A stretch of DNA of 64,000 bases from Phycisphaerales bacterium. Its GTDB lineage: Bacteria; Planctomycetota; Phycisphaerae; Phycisphaerales; UBA1924. The translations under genes and the position numbers were made by a program. The stretch lies in contig JADLFW010000040.1 in NCBI GenBank assembly GCA_020849615.1, positions 1 through 64,000 of the forward strand, given 5' to 3'. Positions within the stretch are counted from its first letter, which is position 1. Every line of letters begins with the position of its first letter. Below are positions 17,497-26,610 of this stretch, one piece after another. The notes under the pieces are model-generated. The model was given only the letters and a program-made list of their open reading frames with translations, was not told where the DNA came from and ran no database searches.

Positions 17497-19172
17497 TGAC
17501 TGGCATTTACGGTCGTCGCGCGGCGGTGGTGGGCGTGTCCGGGGTGTCCGGGGTGTCCGGGGTTTCGGGGCTCGCCGTGGTGGTGGTGGTGTGGCTGGGG
17601 CTTGCGCTGGGCATGGGCGGCGCTGCGGGCTGCACGCAGGAGCAGCCGGTCCCCGAGAAGCCGATCACGGAAACGGGAACGACGGCGCACTCGAGTTCGG
17701 CGGCGAAGCCGGGCCCGGCCCTGCCCGTTGTTGAGTCGGCGCCGGGCCGCGCCCGGCCGCCGTTCGCGTTCAGCGCGGAGGATGAGCGGCTGCTGGAGGA
17801 AGTGCAGCGCGGGGCGTTCAACTTTCTGTGGAGCGAGGTGCACCCGCAGACCGGGCTGCTGAAGGACCGCGCCAGCAAGCCGATCGTGAGCGTGGCGGGT
17901 GTGGGGTTCCAGCTCTCGGGGTTGTGCGTGGGTGTGGAGCGCGGGTGGATCACGCGCGAGCAGGGCTACGAGCGGGCCGTGCTGGTGCTGCGGGCGCTCG
18001 AGACGCACCCGGACAACCGCAAGGCCGGGCTGTTCTACCACTTCCTGCTGGGGCAGAGCGCCAACCCCGACATGGGCCCGTTCGAGCACGTGGTGAGCAC
18101 GATCGACTCGGCGATCCTGTTCAGCGGGATGCTGACCGCGTCGAGCTACTTCAAGGGCGAGGTCACCGAGCGCGCGGACCGGATGTTCGCCGCCGCCGAC
18201 TGGCGGTTCTTCCAGATGGGGGACCGGGCCAAGCCGTGGGAGCGGGGGTTCATCTCGCTGGGATGGAAACCCAAGGATGATGCCAGGCCCAGCGGGGATG
18301 GCACGCTGCTGCCGTACGGATGGCTGGATGGCGGGTGCGAGCACCGATTGGTGACGTTCCTGGGTGTGTGCGCGCCGGAGGAGGCCAACCGCCTCGACCC
18401 CGCGCTGTACTACCGGCTTCGGCGGCAGCTTGGCGGCTACGGGGACTCCGGCGGCGAAGAGACGGGCCCGATGGTCTACTTCCCGTGGTCGGGCGCGCTG
18501 TTCACCAACATCTTCTCGCACTGCTGGATCGACTACGCCGGCATGGGCCCGGATGACCCGGCGGCGTTCGGCGCGGAGCGGCGGCCGCGGGTGGACTGGT
18601 GGGAGAACAGCCGCCGCGCCGTGCAGCTCCACCGGATGAAGGCGGTCGAGAACCCGCTGAAGCTGCCGACGCTGGGCCGGAACGCCTGGGGGCTGACCGC
18701 ATCGGATGTCGCGACGGGGTACGGCGTGCCGGGGGTCTTCCCGCGCGCGATGGTGTTCGCCGGGCTGCGCCCCGAGTTCGATGTGCCGACCTACAAGCCG
18801 AAGGACTCCTGGGGGGATGGGACGATCGCGCCCTACGGCGCGGGGTGCGCGGTGATATTCGAGCCGGAGGCGGCGGTGGCAGCGCTGCGGCACTACCGGG
18901 AGGTCGCCGGGCGGCTCCGGGGCGGCAACGCCCTGTGGAAGGACCCCGCCGCGGGCGGGTACGGTTTTGCGGATGCCTACAACGAGGGCACAGGTTGGGT
19001 GGCGCCCGACTACGTGGCGATCGACCAGGGGCCGCTGCTGCTGGCGATCGAGAACGCGCGGACGGGGCTGATCTGGCGGCTCTTCCACGACCACCCGGCG
19101 GTGCGGGGCGGGGTGGAGCGGCTGGGGATGCGGCTATCGCCCCGGGGAGAGCCCGGGCGCACCTCGAAATAG
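17496..19172 (+). CDS. Glycoamylase-like (GH144-type) lipoprotein
   Basis: A 558-residue protein. The N-terminus has a Val-rich membrane segment and the lipobox GGAAGC, so it is a predicted lipoprotein. The rest matches the glycoamylase-like family (PF10091), which includes GH144 endo-beta-1,2-glucanases: AFNFLWSEVHPQTGLLKDRAS at the first hairpin, then FPWSGALFTNIFSHCWIDY and YGFADAYNEGTGWVAPDYVA near the C-terminus, rich in acidic and aromatic residues. Its neighbours (GH94 phosphorylase, GH1, sugar ABC permeases) fit release of oligosaccharides at the cell surface. A 9-bp tandem repeat at about 17528-17565 encodes four VSG units before the signal helix. Specificity is inferred. Confidence 0.82.
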   Translation: MTGIYGRRAAVVGVSGVSGVSGVSGLAVVVVVWLGLALGMGGAAGCTQEQPVPEKPITETGTTAHSSSAAKPGPALPVVESAPGRARPPFAFSAEDERLLEEVQRGAFNFLWSEVHPQTGLLKDRASKPIVSVAGVGFQLSGLCVGVERGWITREQGYERAVLVLRALETHPDNRKAGLFYHFLLGQSANPDMGPFEHVVSTIDSAILFSGMLTASSYFKGEVTERADRMFAAADWRFFQMGDRAKPWERGFISLGWKPKDDARPSGDGTLLPYGWLDGGCEHRLVTFLGVCAPEEANRLDPALYYRLRRQLGGYGDSGGEETGPMVYFPWSGALFTNIFSHCWIDYAGMGPDDPAAFGAERRPRVDWWENSRRAVQLHRMKAVENPLKLPTLGRNAWGLTASDVATGYGVPGVFPRAMVFAGLRPEFDVPTYKPKDSWGDGTIAPYGAGCAVIFEPEAAVAALRHYREVAGRLRGGNALWKDPAAGGYGFADAYNEGTGWVAPDYVAIDQGPLLLAIENARTGLIWRLFHDHPAVRGGVERLGMRLSPRGEPGRTSK

Positions 19173-19207
19173 GGGATGATTCCGGCTGGTAACGCCCCAA
19201 TTTGATC

Positions 19208-19250
19208 TTGACCGGGGGAGGGCCTTCCGGGATAGTTGTAATCGCTTACA
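19208..19250 (+). promoter_or_regulatory. Promoter with perfect LacI-type operator, PEP-CTERM gene
   Basis: TTGACC (19208-19213), a 17-bp spacer, GATAGT (19231-19236), then the operator TGTAATCGCTTACA at 19237-19250, an exact match to TGNAANCGNTTNCA. Confidence 0.8.
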
Positions 19251-19339
19251 GCCCTGATCGAGACAGCAGGGCGTGCCGGGGCCGGCGAACGTACGCCGGG
19301 CCGATGCACCTTCGGGATGAGAGAAAGATGGAGACTCCT

Positions 19340-20167
19340 ATGTCCAACCGGTTTGCAATCGCCGCGTTCGTCGTTGTCGGGGTAGCGGCTTCCGCCTTCG
19401 CCGACGACATTTCCGCCTCCAACGGCCTCTTCGTGCGGGCCCGCGTGTTCAACGACTTCCCGACGTCGACCCTGACGATCGACGGTGTGTCGCAGCCCGT
19501 GCCGCTGGACTACGCCCGCCCGGGGATGGGGACGTTCCACATCAACGAACAGTTCCCCATGGGCACGCTGGGCAGCTTCGCCAACAAGCACATGGGCTAC
19601 CTGTCGGGCGATGCCGGCGCCAGCCCGCTGAACCTGCACATCGGGCAGAGCTGGTCCCTCGATGTCGATGTCAAGATCTCCGCCCCCTCCGGCGCGCCCC
19701 GCAAGGAAGGCGCGATCCAGATCGAGAACCCCCGCCCGTCGCTGGGCTTCGTCGATGAGGGCCACATCCTGGTCGCCTCCGACGGCGAGGTCGCGGTGTT
19801 CGGCGGCGCGATGCCTTTCACGGGCTTCGGCAACTCGTACACGCTGGGCCAGACGGCCCACCTGACGTTCCGCTACTTCGCCCCGGGCGAGATGGACCCG
19901 ACGCTGGGCGCGTACCAGCTGATCTTCAGCGACCCGGTGCTGGGCGTGAAGGATTCGGGCGTGAAGATCTGGGGCGCGGGCGAGCCCGACGGGATCAAGG
20001 GCTTCAACGACGGCACGCACCTGGCGTTCGTCGCGCAGAACCAGCGCAACCCGGTGATCGATGACTCCTCCGACTTCATCTACAGCAACATCACCATCGT
20101 GCCGGCCCCCGGCGCGCTGGCGCTGCTGGGCGTGGGCGGGCTGGTCGCGGCCCGTCGCCGCCGCTGA
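19340..20167 (+). CDS. Secreted PEP-CTERM protein of the glycan regulon
   Basis: A 275-residue exported protein with a signal peptide (cut after SAFA) and a C-terminal sorting tag: IVPAPGALALLGVGGLVAAR followed by Arg residues. The body is beta-sandwich-like and resembles lectin or carbohydrate-binding folds, but no family is certain. The ATG at 19340 has a GGAG 6 nt upstream; another in-frame ATG at 19328 is possible. A perfect LacI-type operator lies on its promoter and a strong terminator follows, so it is transcribed alone but induced with the sugar genes. It is probably a surface protein that helps hold or recognise the glycan. Confidence 0.8.
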   Translation: MSNRFAIAAFVVVGVAASAFADDISASNGLFVRARVFNDFPTSTLTIDGVSQPVPLDYARPGMGTFHINEQFPMGTLGSFANKHMGYLSGDAGASPLNLHIGQSWSLDVDVKISAPSGAPRKEGAIQIENPRPSLGFVDEGHILVASDGEVAVFGGAMPFTGFGNSYTLGQTAHLTFRYFAPGEMDPTLGAYQLIFSDPVLGVKDSGVKIWGAGEPDGIKGFNDGTHLAFVAQNQRNPVIDDSSDFIYSNITIVPAPGALALLGVGGLVAARRRR

Positions 20168-20222
20168 ACAGACTCCCGGACCTGGTCTTCGTCTTGAGGT
20201 TCGGACAACTCTCTGTGAACCG

Positions 20223-20256
20223 GACCGGGCGGGGTGATATCCGCCCGGTCTTTTTT
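20223..20256 (+). terminator. Rho-independent terminator after the PEP-CTERM gene
   Basis: 10-bp perfect stem (GACCGGGCGG with CCGCCCGGTC), 8-nt loop, six T's after the stem. Confidence 0.92.
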
Positions 20257-20286
20257 CTGGATGTGCTTCGGACCCGGCCCGGCGAC

Positions 20287-20328
20287 TTGACAGCGGGGCC
20301 GGTCTGGAGGATGATGTAAGCGTTTACG
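20287..20328 (+). promoter_or_regulatory. Promoter with LacI-type operator for the GH94-ABC operon
   Basis: TTGACA (20287-20292), 17-bp spacer, GATGAT (20310-20315), and the operator TGTAAGCGTTTACG at 20315-20328, one base off a perfect palindrome. Repressor bound here would cover the start of transcription. It shares the sequence ACTTGACAGCG with the promoter at 12261. Confidence 0.82.
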
Positions 20329-20388
20329 GTCCCGCGCCGCGGGGCCCGCCCGGCAGGTTCTCCTCCGGCTCACGATCGGCCTACCCGC

Positions 20389-22845
20389 ATGCTCGCCAAC
20401 CGATACGGACATTTCGACAACTCCGGCCGCGCCTTCCGAATCACCGACCCCCAGACGCCCGCGCCGTGGACCAACGTGGTCTGCAACGGCCGCTACGGGT
20501 TCGTGGTCAGCCAGAGCGGCGGCGGCTTCTCGTGGTACGACGATGCCCAGCACAACGTCCTGACGCGCTGGGAGATGGACCTCGTCCGCGACTGCCACGG
20601 CAAGTTCCTCTACCTTCGCGACCTCGAGAGCGGCGAGCTGTGGACCGCCGCGCCCGCCCCGCTGCGGCCGTCGTATACCTCCTACTCCTGCGTGCACGAG
20701 CCGGGCGTGACGACCTTCCGCACGACCTACGCCGGGATCGCGGCGACCTGGACAATGACGGTTGCGCCCGATGATGCGGCCGAGATCTGGACCGTCGAGC
20801 TGCGCAACGAAGGCCCGCGCCCCCGCCCCCGGAAGCTGCGCATCGCCGCCGTCTTCGACTGGTGCTGCGGCGTGGCCCCCGATGTCAAGCGCGAGTTCCA
20901 CAAGCTCTTCCTGCAGACCGAGCACGACGCCGGACGCCGCGCCATCATCGCGACCAAGAACATGTGGGATATCCCGCCCAAGAGCGAGCGGGATCACTGG
21001 AACCAGCCCTGGCCCTACACCGCGGCGCTGGCCGTCGGCGGGATCGCCTTCGAGCGCGACCTCGCCATCGGCGACCGCACGGCGTGGCTGGGGCGTTACG
21101 GATCAACCTCAGCGCCGGCGGCGCTGACCGCCGATAAGCCCGCGGTCACGGGCTTCGGGCGCTTCGGCGATGGCGCGGCCGGGCTGGGCGGGGACCTCAC
21201 GATCCCGGCGGGCGGCTCGGTGACGCTGCACTACGTGCTGGCGATCGCCGCCGACCGGGCCCGGCTCAACACGCTCCTGGACCGCTACCAGTCGCCCGCG
21301 GAGGCGAAGGGCGCGGTGGAGGCGGCCCGTCGGCGGTGGGATTCGCTGCTGTCGCCCACCAGGGTGACCTCCTCGCTGCCCGACTTTGACCTCCTCAACA
21401 ACACGTGGCTGGCGTACCAGGCGATCAGCGGGCGGCTGTGGGGGCGCACGGGGTACTACCAGCAGTCGGGCGGGATCGGCTTCCGCGACCAGCTGCAGGA
21501 TTCGCAGGTGTGGCTGACGCTGGAGCCCGCGCGCTGCCGCGACCAGATCCTGCTGCACGCGACGCGGCAGTTCAGCGATGGCAGCGTGAACCACTGGTGG
21601 CACGCGCTGGCCGATTTCGGCAACCGCACCGCCTGCTCCGACGACTACCTCTGGCTGCCGTTCATCACCGCGCAGTACATCAAGGAAACGGGCGATGAGG
21701 CCATTCTCGATCGCAAGGTGGCGTTCAAGGATGGCGGAGATGGGACCATCCTCGATCACTGCCGGCGGTCGATGAAGAGGGCCTTCGGGCGCTTCAGCCC
21801 GCGAGGGCTGCCGCTCATCGGCTCGTGCGACTGGAACGATGGCCTCTCCGCGCTGGGCATCGGCGAGAAGGGCGAGAGCGTCTGGCTCGGCTTCTTCCTG
21901 TGCATGATCCTGGAGGACTGGCGGGTGCTGCTGACGAAGCTGGGTGATGAGCCCGGCGCGGCCGACTGCCAGCGGCGACGGGCCGGGCTGGTCGCGGCGA
22001 TCAACCAGCACGCCTGGGATGGCGAGTACTTCCGCTACGGCACCAAGGACAGCGGGGAGTGGATCGGGGCCTCGGCGTGCGCGGAGGGGAAAATCCACCT
22101 CAACGCCCAGACCTGGTCCATCCTCTCCGAAGCCACGACGCCCGAGCGGCAGCTCTCGGCGTGGAAACAGGTCAAGGACAAGCTCATCATGCCGTACGGG
22201 CCGCTGCTGCTGGCCCCCGCCTACAGCATCCCGGACCCCGACATCGGGTACATCACGAGGTACTCGCCCGGCAGCCGCGAGAATGGTGGGGTCTACATGC
22301 ACGCCGCGACCTGGGCCCTGATGGCCGCGTGCAAGGTCAAGGACATCGAGACCGTCCGCCGGATCTGGAAGTCGGTCTCCCCGCCCGTGCGCGGGCAGGA
22401 TGCCGACAGCTACCGGGCCGAGCCGTACGTCACGCCCGGCAACGTCGATGGCCCGCTCTCGGAGACGCCGGGCCGGGCCGGCTGGACGTGGTACACGGGC
22501 TCGGCGGGGTGGCTGCGGAAGGTGAGTCTGGACTGGGTGCTGGGCGTCCGGGCCGGTTGGGATGGGCTGACAATCGACCCCGCGCCACCGGCCGAGCTGG
22601 GCGAGGTCGAGGTCGTGCGGCCGTGGCGGGATGTGCGCGTGCGGGTGATGTTCGATGCCCGGGAGTACAGGCCCGGCGTCCGGGCCCGGCTGATCGTGAA
22701 CGGCACGGCGGTCGAGGGGAACGTGTTGAAGGCTTCAACCCTGGAGCCGGGCGAGGTTGTGCACGTACAGGTCAGGTGGGATGATGATTCCAAGGCCGGG
22801 CCACCGCGTTCTGCGGAGCCGGCGGCGATCGCCAGACGGGAGTAG
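20389..22845 (+). CDS. GH94 glycoside phosphorylase
   Basis: An 818-residue cytoplasmic phosphorylase of family GH94, which splits a beta-glucosidic bond with phosphate to give alpha-glucose-1-phosphate. The N-terminal beta-sandwich begins RYGHFDNSGRAFRITDPQTP and contains FSWYDDAQHNVLTRW; the (alpha/alpha)6 barrel carries GGIGFRDQLQDSQ and the DWND motif at 481-484 that holds the predicted general acid; TWYTGSAGWLRKVSLDWVLG is a late signature. The length fits cellobiose-phosphorylase-type enzymes rather than the longer beta-1,2-oligoglucan type, so cellobiose, laminaribiose or sophorose-type substrates are all possible. First gene of an operon running to 27474. Confidence 0.92.
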   Translation: MLANRYGHFDNSGRAFRITDPQTPAPWTNVVCNGRYGFVVSQSGGGFSWYDDAQHNVLTRWEMDLVRDCHGKFLYLRDLESGELWTAAPAPLRPSYTSYSCVHEPGVTTFRTTYAGIAATWTMTVAPDDAAEIWTVELRNEGPRPRPRKLRIAAVFDWCCGVAPDVKREFHKLFLQTEHDAGRRAIIATKNMWDIPPKSERDHWNQPWPYTAALAVGGIAFERDLAIGDRTAWLGRYGSTSAPAALTADKPAVTGFGRFGDGAAGLGGDLTIPAGGSVTLHYVLAIAADRARLNTLLDRYQSPAEAKGAVEAARRRWDSLLSPTRVTSSLPDFDLLNNTWLAYQAISGRLWGRTGYYQQSGGIGFRDQLQDSQVWLTLEPARCRDQILLHATRQFSDGSVNHWWHALADFGNRTACSDDYLWLPFITAQYIKETGDEAILDRKVAFKDGGDGTILDHCRRSMKRAFGRFSPRGLPLIGSCDWNDGLSALGIGEKGESVWLGFFLCMILEDWRVLLTKLGDEPGAADCQRRRAGLVAAINQHAWDGEYFRYGTKDSGEWIGASACAEGKIHLNAQTWSILSEATTPERQLSAWKQVKDKLIMPYGPLLLAPAYSIPDPDIGYITRYSPGSRENGGVYMHAATWALMAACKVKDIETVRRIWKSVSPPVRGQDADSYRAEPYVTPGNVDGPLSETPGRAGWTWYTGSAGWLRKVSLDWVLGVRAGWDGLTIDPAPPAELGEVEVVRPWRDVRVRVMFDAREYRPGVRARLIVNGTAVEGNVLKASTLEPGEVVHVQVRWDDDSKAGPPRSAEPAAIARRE

Positions 22846-22848
22846 CCC

Positions 22849-23694
22849 ATGAACGCGAAGACAGCGGCGGGGATGGACGGGTGTGCGGGCCAAGGCCAAC
22901 GCCGGGCGTTCACGCTGATCGAGCTGCTGGTGGTGATCTCCATCATCGCGCTACTGATCAGCTTGTTGCTGCCCTCGCTCTCGGGAGCCCGGCGGGCGGC
23001 CTGGGATGTGCTCTGCAAGAACAATCTGCGCCAGATCGGCGTCGCGCTGCGGATGTATATTGACGGCGATAAGCAGAACCGGTTTGTGACGGTGCGGTGG
23101 CCCTACCGGGATGACACCAAGCCACCGGATGACCCGGCGAACCAGATGTGGGAAAAGGCCAAGATCCTGTACTACGTCGGCGTGGTAGAGCAGCTCCAGC
23201 CGTGGCTGAGCGACGCAGGTTCCAAGCCGTTCAATTGCGCTGCGGCGCGCGGCAAGCTGAGCGTCCGGGACCCGTGGTCGATGTCGCGGCTGCGGGGGGC
23301 GGGACGGATCTATACCACACCTTTCCCGCCTACTGCCGGGGATCCCAACAAGGTCGATATGTTTACGGAGTACTACTTCAACGACTCGGTCGATTCGGGC
23401 GACAGGGAGGGGATTCGGAACTTGGGCGTTTCGCGGCGTCCGGAGCGGTTGATCAGAAACCCGGGGGAGGTCGTGTGGGCCACTGATGCGCTGGACGAGT
23501 TCCCGCGGCACACGGGCAAGAACGTCGGCCCGTCCGGGGCGGACCCCTCGAGCGACTTCGGCAAGAACAACTTCCTGTTCGGGGACAACTCGATCAAGAC
23601 CCTGGACATCCGCGACTACTGGTTCTACGAGTCATCGGACAAGTACGGGGCGCCGGGCCCGTTCTACAACTGGGGCCACTATTACCCGAGGTGA
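22849..23694 (+). CDS. Prepilin-like type II secretion-type protein in the sugar operon
   Basis: A 281-residue protein with a type IV prepilin signal: [20 protein letters not shown], with cleavage expected before Phe. A planctomycete-type body follows, containing [20 protein letters not shown] and ending [20 protein letters not shown], as seen in the H-X9-DG-like prepilin proteins of these bacteria. Only 3 bp separate it from the GH94 gene, so it is co-transcribed with the sugar genes. It is processed by a prepilin peptidase and may form a surface fibre or bind substrate at the envelope. Its exact role is unknown. Confidence 0.85.
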   Translation: MNAKTAAGMDGCAGQGQRRAFTLIELLVVISIIALLISLLLPSLSGARRAAWDVLCKNNLRQIGVALRMYIDGDKQNRFVTVRWPYRDDTKPPDDPANQMWEKAKILYYVGVVEQLQPWLSDAGSKPFNCAAARGKLSVRDPWSMSRLRGAGRIYTTPFPPTAGDPNKVDMFTEYYFNDSVDSGDREGIRNLGVSRRPERLIRNPGEVVWATDALDEFPRHTGKNVGPSGADPSSDFGKNNFLFGDNSIKTLDIRDYWFYESSDKYGAPGPFYNWGHYYPR

Positions 23695-23718
23695 CGCGGC
23701 CCGCCGCAGGAGCAGCGC

Positions 23719-24162
23719 ATGAACAAGATCCGGGAACTGCTCGAGAAGTCGCCGTGGCTCGGCTGGGCCGTGGCGGGGGTGATCCTCGCGGCGGCGATCG
23801 TGCTCTACGTGATGCGATCGGGGAGTTCGGAGCCCTACAGCCCAGACCGGCTGACGCAGACCGTCAGCATCCGCTTCGCGGACACCGGAGAGGTGATCGA
23901 GATGCCCCGGGGGGAGATGGAACGCGACCTGCGCAGCCGGGCCGGACGGCTGGACGCCGGCGCGGGGATCATCAACCCCAAGACGGGCCAAGCGACCGGC
24001 TTTCCCTACAGCAAGACCGACTGGGAGCGGACGATCGAGCGGCTGAACTCCGAGAAGGAGACCGTCGCCAAGAAGCGGGGCAAGGCGCTGGGCGAGCCGA
24101 CGGTGAAGGCGCCGCCGCCCTCCGTGATGCAGCCGGGCGAGGGCGCGCCCGCGCCCAAGTGA
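23719..24162 (+). CDS. Single-pass membrane protein of unknown function
   Basis: A 147-residue protein with one transmembrane helix (about residues 14-32, WLGWAVAGVILAAAIVLYVM). A soluble domain with SIRFADTGEVIEMPRGEMER and a Pro-rich tail ending in GEGAPAPK follow. I do not recognise a named family. It lies between the prepilin-like gene and the binding-protein gene in the same operon, so it probably acts at the envelope with the prepilin-like protein. Confidence 0.75.
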   Translation: MNKIRELLEKSPWLGWAVAGVILAAAIVLYVMRSGSSEPYSPDRLTQTVSIRFADTGEVIEMPRGEMERDLRSRAGRLDAGAGIINPKTGQATGFPYSKTDWERTIERLNSEKETVAKKRGKALGEPTVKAPPPSVMQPGEGAPAPK

Positions 24163-24228
24163 GAACGGGCGGCCGGGGCGATCAACGCTTGCCGGACCGG
24201 CCGGGGCTTGTCACCATGGGCGCGCGTG

Positions 24229-25599
24229 ATGAGTGAGGGCAGCAATCCGGGCCTGGGCAGGCGAGCCGCGATCGGCGCGATCGCGGCGGCCGGCGCGGGG
24301 TTCGCGCTGTTCGGCCCGCGCGGGGCCAAGGAGGCCTCCGGCGGGCGGATCGTGCTGGATTACTGGGAGAAGTGGACGGGCCACGAGGGCCGGGCGATGC
24401 AGCGCATCGTCGATGAGTTCAACAGCAGCCAGTCGCGGATCTTCGTCCGCTACCTCGTGACCTCGGGCCTGGACCAGAAGACGCTGATCGCGGTGGCGGG
24501 CGGGGATCCGCCCGACATCGTCGGGCTGTGGAACTACAACATCCCGCTCTACGCCGAGACCGAGGCGATCATCCCGCTCGATGAGTTCGACTCATCCTAC
24601 GGCGTGAGGATCGAGAACTACGCGCCGGCCGTGCGGCAGCTGCTGACCCACCCCGACCGCACCGGGAAGCAGCGCCTGTGGGCGACCGTGAACACCTGCG
24701 GCACGATCGCGATGTACTACAACCGGTCGGTGTTCCGGGATGCCGGGCTGGATCCCGACCGCCCGCCGCGGACGATCGAGGAGTTGGATGCGTACGCGAA
24801 GAGCATTGAGCGGGTGAGCGCGGATGGGGGGATCGAGCGGGTCGGGTTCCTGCACGCCGAGCCGGGGTGGTGGAGCTGGATCTGGGGGTACCACTTCGGC
24901 GGGACACTGTACGACCCCGAAACGGACCGGGCCCGCGCGGATTCGGCGGAGAACATCGCGGCGTTCGAGTGGCTGCAGTCGTACCCCAGGCGGCTGGGGG
25001 CTGATGCGCTCAAGAAGTTCAGGTCGGGGTTCGGGACGGCGTACAGCTCACCGCAGAACGCGCTCTTGACGGGGCAGGTGGCGATGGTGCCGCAGGGTCC
25101 GTGGCTGGCGAACGTGATCCAGACGTTCAGCCCGGGCCTGGATTACGGGGTGGCGCCTTTCCCGGTGGCGGAGGCGGTGTACCGCGAGGATGAGCCGGTG
25201 GGGCTGATCGACAGCGACATCCTCGTGATCCCGCGCGGGGTGAAGCACCCCGAGGCGTCGATGGAGTTCATCGCGTACACGCAGCGGCCCGAGGTGGTGG
25301 AGTACCTGAGCACCGCGCACTTCAAGAACTCGCCGCTGGCCAGCCCGAGCCGCGAGTTCATCGAGCGTCATCCCAACCGCGGCGTGCGGGTGCACAACGC
25401 CATCGCGGCGAGCCCGCGGGGGTTTGTGTGCCCCAGGACGCGGGTGTGGCCGCAGTTGAAGGATGAGTTTGATGCCTCCATGCAGCGGATGTGGGGATTG
25501 GCGAGGCCCGCGCGGGAGGAGCTGGCGGCGATCCAGCAGCGGGCCCAGCAGTACCTGGATGAGGCGGCGGAGCAGCGGAGGCGGAGGGGGTACGGGTAG
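24229..25599 (+). CDS. ABC sugar-binding protein (Tat-type signal)
   Basis: A 456-residue extracellular solute-binding protein of the sugar (CUT1) type. LGRRAAIGAIAAAGAGFALF near the N-terminus is a twin-arginine-like signal, unusual for a sugar-binding protein. The body has YWEKWTGHEGRAMQRIVDEF, GGDPPDIVGLWNYN and TGQVAMVPQGPWLANVI, the usual lobe and hinge signatures. It feeds the two permeases that follow (25686 and 26611). ATG 24229 was chosen; a TTG at 24208 is in frame. Ligand: probably an oligosaccharide released by the locus's hydrolases. Confidence 0.9.
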   Translation: MSEGSNPGLGRRAAIGAIAAAGAGFALFGPRGAKEASGGRIVLDYWEKWTGHEGRAMQRIVDEFNSSQSRIFVRYLVTSGLDQKTLIAVAGGDPPDIVGLWNYNIPLYAETEAIIPLDEFDSSYGVRIENYAPAVRQLLTHPDRTGKQRLWATVNTCGTIAMYYNRSVFRDAGLDPDRPPRTIEELDAYAKSIERVSADGGIERVGFLHAEPGWWSWIWGYHFGGTLYDPETDRARADSAENIAAFEWLQSYPRRLGADALKKFRSGFGTAYSSPQNALLTGQVAMVPQGPWLANVIQTFSPGLDYGVAPFPVAEAVYREDEPVGLIDSDILVIPRGVKHPEASMEFIAYTQRPEVVEYLSTAHFKNSPLASPSREFIERHPNRGVRVHNAIAASPRGFVCPRTRVWPQLKDEFDASMQRMWGLARPAREELAAIQQRAQQYLDEAAEQRRRRGYG

Positions 25600-25680
25600 C
25601 AAATGGCCAAATAGCAAATTGCCAAATTGCCACATTTGACGCGATCCCCAGTGCCCGATGCCCAGTCCCCAGTGCCTTCT
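25597..25680 (+). repeat. Low-complexity intergenic repeats between ABC genes
   Basis: The spacer between binding protein and first permease is made of short imperfect repeats: four GCAAAT/GCCAAAT-type units, then several CCCAGT/CCCGATGCC-type units. Nearly all of the spacer is repeat. Confidence 0.7.
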
Positions 25681-25685
25681 CTTCC

Positions 25686-26570
25686 ATGACCGACCGGCGC
25701 GAGAACATTTCCGGGTGGATCTGGATCAGCCCGTGGCTGGTGGGGTTCCTCGCGTTCATGCTGGCGCCGGCGGCGCTGAGCCTGTACTACTCGTTCACGG
25801 AGTACCCGCTGCTGGAGGCCCCGGTGTGGGTGGGGATGGAGAACTACGGGCGGATGCTGCGGGATGAGGTCTTCCTGACGGCGCTGCGCAAGACGTTCAT
25901 CTACGGGGCGATCTCGATCCCGCTCTCGACCGCGCTGGCGCTGGTGATCGCGGCGCTGCTGAGCGCGAAGATCCGCGGCGGGCGGTTCTACCAGGCGGCG
26001 GTCTTCCTGCCGACGCTGGTGCCGATGGCGGCGAGCGCGATGGTGTGGCTGTGGCTCTTCAACGGCGAGTACGGGCTGATCAACCGCGGGCTGGAGCTCA
26101 TCGGCATCGACGGGCCCAACTGGCTGACCAGCACGCGGTGGGTGATGACGGCGATCGTGATCGTCAGCCTGTGGGGGGTCGGGCAGGCGGTGGTCGTGTA
26201 CTACGCGGCGATGAAGGAAGTGCCGGACCACCTGTACGAGGCGGCGTCGATGGACGGGATGGGCCCGGCGCGGCGGTTCTGGAACGTGACGCTGCCGATG
26301 CTCTCGCCGGTGGTGCTGTTCAACGTGGTGACGCTGATCATCGGGGCGATGCAGGTCTTCGTGATCCCCTACATCATCACCAAGGCGACGCCGGGCGGGG
26401 ACCCCCGGGCCATGTACTTCTACACGATGTACATGTACGACAACGCGTTCGTGTACGGCAAGATGGGCTACGCCAGCGCCATGGCGTGGGTGCAGCTGCT
26501 GGTGACGCTGGTGCTGACGGCGATGACCTTCGCCGTGAGCCGCAAGGCGGTGTATTACAGAGGGGGATAG
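25686..26570 (+). CDS. Sugar ABC transporter permease (MalF/UgpA type)
   Basis: A 294-residue inner-membrane permease with six predicted helices. It carries the EAA loop that docks the ATPase: EAASMDGMGPARRFWNVTLP near residues 195-214. The N-terminus (ISPWLVGFLAFMLAPAALSL) is typical of CUT1 permeases. It is the partner of the permease at 26611 and of the binding protein at 24229. No ABC ATPase is encoded in the locus, so a shared MsmK/UgpC-type ATPase from elsewhere is expected. Confidence 0.93.
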   Translation: MTDRRENISGWIWISPWLVGFLAFMLAPAALSLYYSFTEYPLLEAPVWVGMENYGRMLRDEVFLTALRKTFIYGAISIPLSTALALVIAALLSAKIRGGRFYQAAVFLPTLVPMAASAMVWLWLFNGEYGLINRGLELIGIDGPNWLTSTRWVMTAIVIVSLWGVGQAVVVYYAAMKEVPDHLYEAASMDGMGPARRFWNVTLPMLSPVVLFNVVTLIIGAMQVFVIPYIITKATPGGDPRAMYFYTMYMYDNAFVYGKMGYASAMAWVQLLVTLVLTAMTFAVSRKAVYYRGG

Positions 26571-26608
26571 GCACGAAGGCACGAAGGCACATAGGGACAG
26601 AGGGACAG
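26570..26608 (+). repeat. GGCACGAA / GGGACAGA tandem units between permease genes
   Basis: Three GGCAC-type units of 8-9 bp followed by two GGGACAGA-type units fill the whole 40-bp gap between the permeases and abut the next start codon. Similar GGCA/GGCATC units occur at 28570-28602 and TCTCTNN(G)T units at 30163-30209. Confidence 0.65.
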
Positions 26609-26610
26609 CG

